This document shows, in pieces, positions 58,101 through 64,000 of a stretch of 64,000 nt of DNA (positions are counted from its first letter, which is position 1; every line of letters starts with the position of its first letter). The position numbers and the translations under genes are program-made. The notes beneath the pieces are model-generated. The model did no database searches. It was not told the origin of the DNA and worked only from the letters and a program-made list of their open reading frames with translations. Source of the stretch: Dyadobacter sp. NIV53 (GTDB taxonomy: Bacteria; Bacteroidota; Bacteroidia; Cytophagales; Spirosomataceae); the NCBI RefSeq assembly GCF_019711195.1, contig NZ_CP081299.1:7523605-7587604 (forward strand), given 5' to 3'.

Positions 58101-58417
58101 CCAACAAATGAGAAGACTAAAACCGGATTTCCAGTATCAGGAATATTTATAGAATAAGCCCCATCAGTATTCGACACAGTTCCAGTACTACTTCCCTTCA
58201 ATACTATGCTTACACCCGGAAGTGGCAAGCCATTTTCATCGCTTATTTTACCAGTTATGGTACGATCAGCCAGTGTAAATTGGTTTGTACCTATTTCTAT
58301 ATCATTACCGGCAATCAGATCAGTATTTACAAGAGACATTACAAAAAAAGAAAGCAATGTATGCCTTAATATAAGGCGAGAGCTTCCAGGAAAAGTTAGG
58401 AGTCGAATTTGATTCAT
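55175..58417 (-). CDS. SusC/RagA-family TonB-linked outer-membrane transporter (second pair)
   Basis: 1080 residues. A signal segment (about 18-37) precedes the carboxypeptidase-D-like domain 'ITGKISDENGLPLPGVSIVL' (from about 54), the SusC box 'LEEVVVVGYGTQ' (near 135), a plug with 'DPLYVIDGFPVGISVGQNLN' and 'DAASTAIYGARGSNGVVLIT', and a barrel ending 'PRTFSAGIKVNF'. It imports a nutrient across the outer membrane with TonB. It is clearly different in sequence from the first SusC, so the substrate probably differs. The predicted leader is about 325 bases. Confidence 0.95.
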   Translation of the reverse strand: MNQIRLLTFPGSSRLILRHTLLSFFVMSLVNTDLIAGNDIEIGTNQFTLADRTITGKISDENGLPLPGVSIVLKGSSTGTVSNTDGAYSINIPDTGNPVLVFSFVGYLPKESTIGNQTTLDIQLLVDNKALEEVVVVGYGTQRKRDITSAVSVINMDDIGEVPKSNVTRMLQGQAPGVIIKQKSGTPGQQFEVKVRGISSLGAGSDPLYVIDGFPVGISVGQNLNPNDIETISILKDAASTAIYGARGSNGVVLITTKGAKEGKTSLNVSVDYGIQNVPDSRKTHVLNGPDFAQFKREVFIGRFKIQESNTTHRDPTEEEIPIDFRNPSATKYSTNWFDLILHNNAPYKDVNVTLSSGKGPIKSVVSVGYYKEDGSLQYTGYDRASVRTNLAGQVNKVISMGMNIAGSYSKSNLAQTDGRNAIVGLTLISDPRYPAYDEKGELIPYYNGVGDIFGFPNPLFVLKNFKRNRNIADVLANGYVEFDIGKGFKFRSSLNAKINYNNYKEFSPSTIGLTIATGSAGAPPRIATERDDSEELRNYSADQLLTYNKNFGENHHFDALLGYTAQQETVKGLYGAGNTFPDDLAPYLGNATIRSSNSIERKWTMLAYVARLNYSFKDKYLLSATMRREGSSRFSEGHQFGNFPAASVGWRISEESFMPKANWLTDLKFRASWGKTGNNSYSVSANNNFNINQNITDDGNYASLAFLGLNNYVFNNTLAPGKTVTRFANSDLTWEKSNQLDIGFDLATFNNRLVFTVEYYKKITDDMLLGYNIPAVSGFTTTLKNLGKVQNQGVEVAINYRIKVGQVNFRTNGNITFNRNKVLAIRGNNDFILQGSQYGGYNIQQVGRPIGMIFGYRKLGIFNTKEEILASPTQDGAIPGAMKFADLHGAANGGPDGIVSYDTKDMTEIGNPNPKFNWAWTVGADYKRFDVSVLLMGAYKFDIYRNIEASTMNMDGVFNVLEKAKDRWRSPENPGPNPNDKHSQGGTDYFKWSRESSERYVYDGTHMWVKNVTIGYTLPKLEGILSDARIFINAANLLLVTKYPGSNPDAGVRGGTELNNDDESYPIPRTFSAGIKVNF

Positions 58418-58749
58418 AATCGGATTTTTAAAGGTGGAATAGTTAGAAATTAATAGTAATTAAAAAATTATTATATCATATATTATAAGGATTAATGAAG
58501 AAAAAATTGACTTTTTAAAATTGTAAATACTGTTAAATCTTGGTAAAAGCATATCAAAATTGAGCCATATTTTGGTATTAAAATGAGCTTATACGATTAA
58601 TAAATTGTTAAGAATGAAACTTTTACACCGGAATTTTTAAAAGAACTATCCGTGGATGATTCAATGAATATTTATCAGACTGTTCTGAAATTTTAATAGA
58701 AATAGTACTATTAAAATAATATAAAAATAGATTTGAATAGTGTTATTTA

Positions 58750-58793
58750 TGCAATGATAAATGTATTTGTTATGCTGACTGTCCTGCTGTGTC
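58750..58793 (-). promoter_or_regulatory. Shared bipartite promoter-like element, copy 4 (second SusCD operon)
   Basis: Reading on the minus strand: GACACAGCAGGACAG (58779-58793), 19 bases, TATCATTGCA (58750-58759). Predicted start near 58743. The remaining part of 58418-59010 is AT-rich and holds no open frame. Confidence 0.75.
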
Positions 58794-58867
58794 CGGTATC
58801 AAAAAAAGTTTGAGTAAATGTTTTCATAATTTCTACAAAATTTTACGATTTGTTGAGAATTTAACTA

Positions 58868-58931
58868 GGCAACTAGTTCATTAGCAATTATTTCTAACTA
58901 AATAACCGTATAATAGAAAAACCTAGTTGCC
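58868..58931. promoter_or_regulatory. Inverted repeat upstream of the Ig-repeat protein
   Basis: GGCAACTAG (58868-58876) and CTAGTTGCC (58923-58931) form a perfect 9-base inverted repeat with a 46-base spacer, 80 bases before the start at 59011. It could be an operator pair; nothing else supports this. Confidence 0.35.
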
Positions 58932-59010
58932 ACAGAATTTATTAATTTAAATTGTTAATTTTATAGAATTACTCAACATTAGGCCGAGCGCGGATTTAAG
59001 AATTATACGT

Positions 59011-60915
59011 ATGAAAAATATTTTGCTTAAAACGTTCATACTTCTTACCTGGCTGATAACAGGAAACCAGGTAAAAGCCAACCATATTGTTGGAGGAGAG
59101 TTGAGAATGAAATCTGTTGGATCCGGAAAATTTGAAATTTCACTCATACAATACTGGGACAAAAAAAACCTTATTATTCCCACGCCAACAGTTGGAGGAA
59201 ACCGTGACCCTGATGCTGAATTATACATATATAGCAAGAGAAACAATATGTTAATGGACTTACTTACTGTTACTTACAATTCTACTTCTCAGATTGAATA
59301 TCAAAATAAAGCATGTGCAACCAGCCGTTCTCTTGAAACGCTTACTGGAATTTATACCGGTACCATAAGTCTGCAATCAGGCAGGTACAATGATCCGGAA
59401 GGTTATTATATCGTATGGGAAAGATGTTGCCGCAATGATGACATCAATAATATTGTGAACCCGGGTGAAAACGGAATGGTCTTCTACCTGGAATTCCCAC
59501 CATTAACTGTTGTAAATACATCTCCCGTTTTTCAAGCTCCCAATGGCCAATATATTTGTATAAACCGGGATTTTACCATGAATATGTCTGCAACGGACGA
59601 AGATGGTGACGAATTAAGATATACATTGGTTACTCCAATGCGTGGAAATACAAGTCCGGATGACCCTATTGGAAATGATTCCAGGAAAAACGGGTATCCA
59701 TTAGTGACGTGGATAAATGGAGTTTCATTAAATAATGTGATATCTGGATCACAGCCTTTGAGAATTGATAATGATGGTTTATTGAAAGTCAATGCTAACC
59801 GGATTGGCCTGTATGTTTTTACAATTCAGTGTGAAGAACTCCGTAATGGCAAACGAATTGGTTTGGTGCGTCGTGACTTCCAGCTTCTTGTGATAGATTG
59901 TAATGATGAAACCCCGGAACAACCAGTGGTTATGGTTGATAATAAGCCAGTTAACGAAATATCTTTCTGCCCTCAAAATCCAATTGAGCTAAAAACTGAT
60001 ACTTCTGCTGAATGGTCTTATCAGTGGCAATTAAATGGTTTGAATATTCCTGGTGCAACCAATTCAACAATTATGGTGAGCGATACCGGTAATTATTCGG
60101 TTGTAAAAAGTTTTAGCCAAAAATGTTCAAAGGATACTGCATCTTCTTCGGTTCATGCAACTTTCAAAACGATAGAGGCAGTTATTACCGAAGGGAAATC
60201 GGTATTATGTAAAAATGATTCCACTACATTGCTCGCAAATGGTGGACTAGCGGGAAACGATTTAACTTTTTCCTGGAAGCGAAATGATGTTTCCATTGCT
60301 AACGGGACAAGCTCTCAGATAAAAGTGCACGAAGCTGGGCTGTATGAATTGACTGTCAGGGATGAGCTTGAAGGTTGCATTGGAAATGACTCGATTCTGA
60401 TTAGTAACGAAGACATTATTGTGGATCTTCCAGAAAAAGCATCGATCATTGAGGGGTCCAGAATTACACTGTCACCGCAAATTCTTCCGCAAAATCTTTC
60501 TTACAGCTACCAATGGTCGCCACCAAATGGTATCATTGGCGGAGATCCTACAAAAAGGGAAATAGTAGTATCTCCTGCTTTGCCAACTGACTACCTCATT
60601 ACGGTAGTTTCTCAAAATGGTTGTACCGGAACTGCAACCATCATGTTGAATGTCATTGAAAAAATGCATATTCCTACTGCTTTTTCTCCGAATAGTGATG
60701 GAGTTAATGATACTTTTGAAATTTATAATGCAAAAGATCAGATTGAAACGATTGAAGTATACAACCGTTGGGGAGAGGTAATCTTTCATTCTGATGGTTA
60801 CGAAAAGCCATGGAACGGAACCTACAAAAATAATCCGGTACCAGCCGGAAGTTATACCTATGTAATCAAAACTACGGAAAGGGAAATTCGAGGAGATGTT
60901 TTGTTACTGCAATAG
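59011..60915 (+). CDS. Secreted Ig-repeat protein with gliding-motility (CHU_C, T9SS type B) C-terminal domain
   Basis: 634 residues with a signal peptide ending 'QVKANH'. Residues 25-330 form a beta-rich region ('HIVGGELRMKS', 'YYIVWERCCRNDDINNIVNPG', 'AGNG'-like turns) found in many large gliding and surface proteins of the phylum. Two Ig/PKD-like repeats follow ('WSYQWQLNGLNIPGATNSTI', 'FSWKRNDVSI'). The C-terminus (about 555-634), 'IPTAFSPNSDGVNDTFEIYN..VEVYNRWGEVIF' through 'PAGSYTYVIKT', is the CHU_C type B sorting signal for the type IX secretion system. It should reach the cell surface or the medium. Convergent with the XRE gene, six bases apart. Confidence 0.9.
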   Translation: MKNILLKTFILLTWLITGNQVKANHIVGGELRMKSVGSGKFEISLIQYWDKKNLIIPTPTVGGNRDPDAELYIYSKRNNMLMDLLTVTYNSTSQIEYQNKACATSRSLETLTGIYTGTISLQSGRYNDPEGYYIVWERCCRNDDINNIVNPGENGMVFYLEFPPLTVVNTSPVFQAPNGQYICINRDFTMNMSATDEDGDELRYTLVTPMRGNTSPDDPIGNDSRKNGYPLVTWINGVSLNNVISGSQPLRIDNDGLLKVNANRIGLYVFTIQCEELRNGKRIGLVRRDFQLLVIDCNDETPEQPVVMVDNKPVNEISFCPQNPIELKTDTSAEWSYQWQLNGLNIPGATNSTIMVSDTGNYSVVKSFSQKCSKDTASSSVHATFKTIEAVITEGKSVLCKNDSTTLLANGGLAGNDLTFSWKRNDVSIANGTSSQIKVHEAGLYELTVRDELEGCIGNDSILISNEDIIVDLPEKASIIEGSRITLSPQILPQNLSYSYQWSPPNGIIGGDPTKREIVVSPALPTDYLITVVSQNGCTGTATIMLNVIEKMHIPTAFSPNSDGVNDTFEIYNAKDQIETIEVYNRWGEVIFHSDGYEKPWNGTYKNNPVPAGSYTYVIKTTEREIRGDVLLLQ

Positions 60916-60921
60916 AAATAT

Positions 60922-61371
60922 CTAAAATGGTGAATCCTGTTTAAATTCCTGGAAAGTCCCATCCGAATAGAAAATTACAATCCGCTCTACCATTTTAGCA
61001 GGCTTAACTGATTTATTAGGCTGTTTGAGATTTTGCTGTGCGGGCTCAGCTAAGAGATTCCTCCTTTTATCAGATTCTAAAGCTTCCGGCACATTAGCTT
61101 TGATACTGTTTTTCGTTGTCCTTTCGATTGATTTAGAGGCTTCTACATTAGTCAATTGCTCTTCAAAATTTTCATCATCTAAAATCCAATTTAGGCCCAA
61201 ATCCGGAAATCGCTTCACTATTTTCTGAACAATGTCCAGACTTGGCTTATTTCTTCCGGCCAGGATATGGGATATACTTGAACGTTGTATTCCTATTTCA
61301 TCCGCGAACAATGAAGGAGAAATATTTTTCATTGAAAGTATTTGTTTTATTTTTTCTGATAAGTCCATCAA
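60922..61371 (-). CDS. XRE-family helix-turn-helix regulator
   Basis: 149 residues. Residues 5-65 are an HTH_3 domain ('KIKQILSMKNISPSLFADEIG', helix-turn-helix 'GIQRSSISHILAGRNKPS'). A polar, low-complexity linker follows (about 75-128). The last 20 residues 'VERIVIFYSDGTFQEF' form a short beta-hairpin-like tail that recurs in small regulators of this phylum. The target is unknown. No partner toxin is adjacent. The start is the first ATG (second Met also possible). Confidence 0.88.
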   Translation of the reverse strand: MMDLSEKIKQILSMKNISPSLFADEIGIQRSSISHILAGRNKPSLDIVQKIVKRFPDLGLNWILDDENFEEQLTNVEASKSIERTTKNSIKANVPEALESDKRRNLLAEPAQQNLKQPNKSVKPAKMVERIVIFYSDGTFQEFKQDSPF

Positions 61372-61541
61372 TCTATTGGTGTTAAAAAGTAAACTGTAAA
61401 GGTAAAATAAATATAATAAAATAAACTACATAATGTTATAAAGTTAAATTAGTATATATTGTTATACTCGACTTAAAATTCACTATTGTAATTTAATTAA
61501 TATGGTTAATTGAATAATGTAAATAAGAATATAAAAACAAA

Positions 61542-61575
61542 AAAAAGCGGTTTACAATGCTGTAAACCGCTTTTT
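61542..61575 (-). terminator. Intrinsic terminator of dapD
   Basis: A perfect 15-base-pair stem (61542-61556 with 61561-61575) with a 4-base loop, followed on the minus strand by a run of eight T, 25 bases past the dapD stop. Confidence 0.92.
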
Positions 61576-61600
61576 CCCTAAAACAAAAATTTTGAATATC

Positions 61601-62416
61601 TTAAACCGCTACATGATTGTCACGTAGCGCTTCATTTAATGAGGTTTTAAGATCGGTGCTCGCTTTTCTCTTACCTATAATCAGTGCGCAGGGTACATGA
61701 TAGGTTCCCGAAGCAAACTCCTTTGGAATAGATCCTGGAATTACCACAGAATCAGCAGGAACATATCCTCTGTACTCAACTGGCTCTGAACCTGTTACGT
61801 CTATAATCTTGGAACTGCCTGTAATTACTACACCAGCACCTAAAACAGCTCTTTTACCAATATGTGCTCCTTCAACGACAATGCATCTTGAACCAATAAA
61901 TGCACCATCTTCAATGATTACCGGTGAAGCCTGAACGGGTTCAAGCACACCTCCTATTCCAACGCCACCGCTTAAATGTACATTTTTTCCAATTTGTGCA
62001 CAGCTTCCTACCGTAGCCCAGGTGTCAACCATAGTTCCTTCATCAATATATGCGCCAATATTTACATATGAAGGCATTAGTATTACTCCTTTTGATATAT
62101 AAGATCCGTAACGCGCCACAGCTGGTGGAACGACCCTGACTCCTAATTTATCATATCCGGTTTTTAATTTCATTTTGTCGTGATATTCAAATATCCCAAC
62201 TTCACTTACCACCATCTGTTGAATTGGGAAGTATAATATGATTGCTTTTTTTAAAGCTTCATTGACTTTCCAGCTACCATCAGCTTGTGGTTCGGCTACT
62301 CTTAACCGTCCTTTGTCTACTTCTTCAATAATATTTGTAATGAGATCAATAGATGACTTTTCCTTCAATAATTCCCGGTTAGACCAGATTGATTCGATCT
62401 GAATATCAAAATTCAT
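61601..62416 (-). CDS. dapD: 2,3,4,5-tetrahydropyridine-2,6-dicarboxylate N-succinyltransferase
   Basis: 271 residues, the normal length. DapD adds succinate to tetrahydrodipicolinate in lysine and meso-diaminopimelate synthesis. The N-terminal helical domain (1-95) precedes the left-handed beta-helix with hexapeptide repeats ('GVILMPSYVNIGAYIDEGTM', 'VGSCAQIGKNVHLSGGVGIGG', 'IVVEGAHIGKRAVLGAGVVIT'). Characteristic segments 'RVVPPAVARYGSYI' and 'GGVLEPVQA' are present. It is monocistronic and divergent from gap. Confidence 0.96.
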   Translation of the reverse strand: MNFDIQIESIWSNRELLKEKSSIDLITNIIEEVDKGRLRVAEPQADGSWKVNEALKKAIILYFPIQQMVVSEVGIFEYHDKMKLKTGYDKLGVRVVPPAVARYGSYISKGVILMPSYVNIGAYIDEGTMVDTWATVGSCAQIGKNVHLSGGVGIGGVLEPVQASPVIIEDGAFIGSRCIVVEGAHIGKRAVLGAGVVITGSSKIIDVTGSEPVEYRGYVPADSVVIPGSIPKEFASGTYHVPCALIIGKRKASTDLKTSLNEALRDNHVAV

Positions 62417-62755
62417 ATTAACTTTACTATTTAATTAAAACTATTTAACTCACTCATTTATAGCACATTACAGCTTTTAGAAACATATTATTTGCTTTTT
62501 TCTCTTGCCCTCTTAAACAATAAATAGTCTTTTAAAAAGGCAAAAACCAAATTGATTATTTTATGTCTTTCAGTTTCTTGTACTTTTATAAATATAACGT
62601 ATCCAATTTGATTTTAGAAGGACAGATAATAATTTGTTTGTAATCTTTTCAGGTGAACCAGGCAGTGCTTTCGGGTGCCATTATTTAGTAAATAGCAGAA
62701 AGTAGAATAGAAAGGAGAAATAATCACATGCAAATAAGTAAATCCGTAAGCATTG

Positions 62756-62853
62756 AGTAGAAATACTACTTTAATTAGTAAAACAAATAAAGCAGCGCTA
62801 TTTTTTTAGCGAAACTCTACTAATTTACTATTTTTAATAGTAATATTTCTACT
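62756..62853. promoter_or_regulatory. Nested inverted repeat between dapD and gap
   Basis: Arms 62756-62770 and 62839-62853 pair over 14 of 15 positions; further short complementary runs (ATTAGTAAA-type) and a small CGCTA/TAGCG hairpin lie inside. It sits in the 526-base divergent region, about 60 bases upstream of the gap -7 box, so it may be an operator or a cruciform. No other feature is visible in the region. Confidence 0.5.
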
Positions 62854-62908
62854 ATCATCCCCTGTTATTTTTTATCAGTTTCTTTCCAAAACGGCTACAT
62901 TTTTGTTA

Positions 62909-62916
62909 ATTTTGCA
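62909..62916 (+). promoter_or_regulatory. Bacteroidota -7 promoter element of gap
   Basis: TAATTTTG matches TAnnTTTG. Transcription would begin near 62923, 20 bases before the ATG at 62943. The -33 box is not a clear TTTG. Confidence 0.6.
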
Positions 62917-62942
62917 CCAGAAATAACATAATCATACAAGAC

Positions 62943-63953
62943 ATGTCTACAGTAAAAGTTGCAATTAATGGCTTCGGGCGGATTGGCCGCCTTGTTTATC
63001 GTCAAATCTACAATATGGAAGGCATAGAGATTGTTGCGATCAATGATCTAACCAGCCCAAAGGTATTAGCTCACCTGTTAAAATATGATACAGCACAAGG
63101 ACGGTTTGATGCTGATGTAAAATCCACAGAAAATTCAGTTGTAGTAAATGGCGAAAACATTGTTATTTACGCTCAAAGAGACCCCGCTCAAATTCCATGG
63201 GGATCACACGAGGTAGACGTAGTTTTGGAATGTACAGGATTTTTTACAAGTAAAGAATCTGCAAGCGCTCATATTACTGCCGGTGCAAAGAAAGTTGTAA
63301 TTTCTGCTCCTGCTACCGGAGATCTTAAAACAGTTGTTTTCAATGTGAACCATGATATCCTTGATGGTTCAGAAACGATCATCAGCGGTGCTTCCTGTAC
63401 CACTAACTGCCTTGCTCCAATGGCTCAGGTGTTAGAAGAAAAATTTGGTATCGTTAATGGATTGATGACTACAATCCACGCTTATACAAACGATCAGAAT
63501 ACTCAGGATTCTCCACATCCAAAAGGTGATTTGAGAAGAGCACGTGTTGCAGCTCAGAATATTGTTCCAAACAGCACTGGTGCTGCAAAAGCGATTGGAT
63601 TGGTATTGCCTTCTTTGAAAGGTAAACTAGACGGATCAGCACAACGTGTCCCTACATTGACCGGTTCATTAACTGAATTGACAGTTATTCTTGGTAAAGA
63701 AACAACTGTTGAAGAAGTAAACGCAGCAATGAAAGATGCTGCCAATGAAAGCTTTGGTTATACTGAAGATGAAATCGTAAGCAGTGATATCATCGGAATT
63801 AACTATGGTTCTCTTTTTGATGCTACTCAAACAAGGGTACAGTCGTTTGGTGGTACTCAAATCGTTAGAGCAGTTAGCTGGTACGATAATGAAATGTCTT
63901 ACGTTTCTCAGCTTGTTCGTACAGTATACTATTTTGCAAAATTGATTAAATAA
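62943..63953 (+). CDS. gap: Glyceraldehyde-3-phosphate dehydrogenase, type I
   Basis: 336 residues, full length. NAD-binding '[17 protein letters not shown]' starts at residue 6; the catalytic Cys is in '[11 protein letters not shown]' (near 152) and the catalytic His in '[11 protein letters not shown]' (near 178). It converts glyceraldehyde-3-phosphate to 1,3-bisphosphoglycerate in glycolysis. The gene has the common '[17 protein letters not shown]' C-terminal part and ends 47 bases before the window edge. Codon use looks like that of a highly expressed gene. Confidence 0.97.
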   Translation: MSTVKVAINGFGRIGRLVYRQIYNMEGIEIVAINDLTSPKVLAHLLKYDTAQGRFDADVKSTENSVVVNGENIVIYAQRDPAQIPWGSHEVDVVLECTGFFTSKESASAHITAGAKKVVISAPATGDLKTVVFNVNHDILDGSETIISGASCTTNCLAPMAQVLEEKFGIVNGLMTTIHAYTNDQNTQDSPHPKGDLRRARVAAQNIVPNSTGAAKAIGLVLPSLKGKLDGSAQRVPTLTGSLTELTVILGKETTVEEVNAAMKDAANESFGYTEDEIVSSDIIGINYGSLFDATQTRVQSFGGTQIVRAVSWYDNEMSYVSQLVRTVYYFAKLIK

Positions 63954-64000
63954 TAATCAGTAATAAATTAAGGTAAACGGCCTATTTGTATCATAATTTG

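Overview
The window looks like chromosomal DNA of a Bacteroidota bacterium of the order Cytophagales, probably a Dyadobacter/Spirosoma-like member of the Spirosomataceae. The evidence is two SusC/SusD pairs, type IX secretion C-terminal sorting domains of both kinds, DUF1501/DUF1549/DUF1553 proteins, a PVC-type heme dehydrogenase, a separate AT-rich base composition, and promoters of the Bacteroidota TTTG-N19-TAnnTTTG type. No rRNA, tRNA, CRISPR array, insertion sequence or phage was seen.

Layout. 1-9972: the 3' part of a large surface protein with a polysaccharide-lyase-like end, a small secreted protein, an S51-type peptidase, an ABC exporter, a TspO-like protein, a Gfo/Idh oxidoreductase and a TPR histidine kinase with a frameshift. 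10218-15573: a GC-rich, tightly packed operon (pilin-like, chaperone-like, usher-like, pilin-like, tip-like) that I read as a chaperone-usher-like fimbrial system unlike the FimA/Mfa pili usual in this phylum. 15674-26586: a GH43 enzyme, two membrane proteins, ApbE, a 1455-residue hybrid histidine kinase and a fused trehalose-phosphate synthase/phosphatase. 27507-31604: a minus-strand operon (GntP/DsdX-type permease, RidA, D-serine-dehydratase-like enzyme, M19 dipeptidase) that fits uptake and breakdown of D-amino acids. 31881-36063: gyrA and a TPR protein. 36520-58417: a 22-kb all-minus-strand block with two SusC/SusD pairs, two cytochrome-type proteins, DUF1501, ThuA and two tandem TIM-barrel isomerase-like proteins. 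59011-63953: a T9SS-secreted Ig-repeat protein, an XRE regulator, dapD and gap.

The most notable unannotated signal is a bipartite promoter-like element found four times, once in front of each transcription unit of the 36-58 kb block. It is a 15-base box GACASARCAGGAYRG, then exactly 19 bases, then TADNATTGYA. The first box contains direct repeats of GACAG ten bases apart. It suggests that the two SusCD systems, the DUF1549/DUF1501 pair and the heme dehydrogenase form one regulon.

Six genes are each broken by a one-base frameshift, mostly in homopolymers (near 9863, 12943, 34707, 38634, 40222 and 45309). In every case the rest of the expected protein continues in the next frame. This frequency points to uncorrected sequencing indels more than to real pseudogenes, so I give joined coordinates for these genes. 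The G6 tract in the usher-like gene could alternatively be a phase-variation switch.
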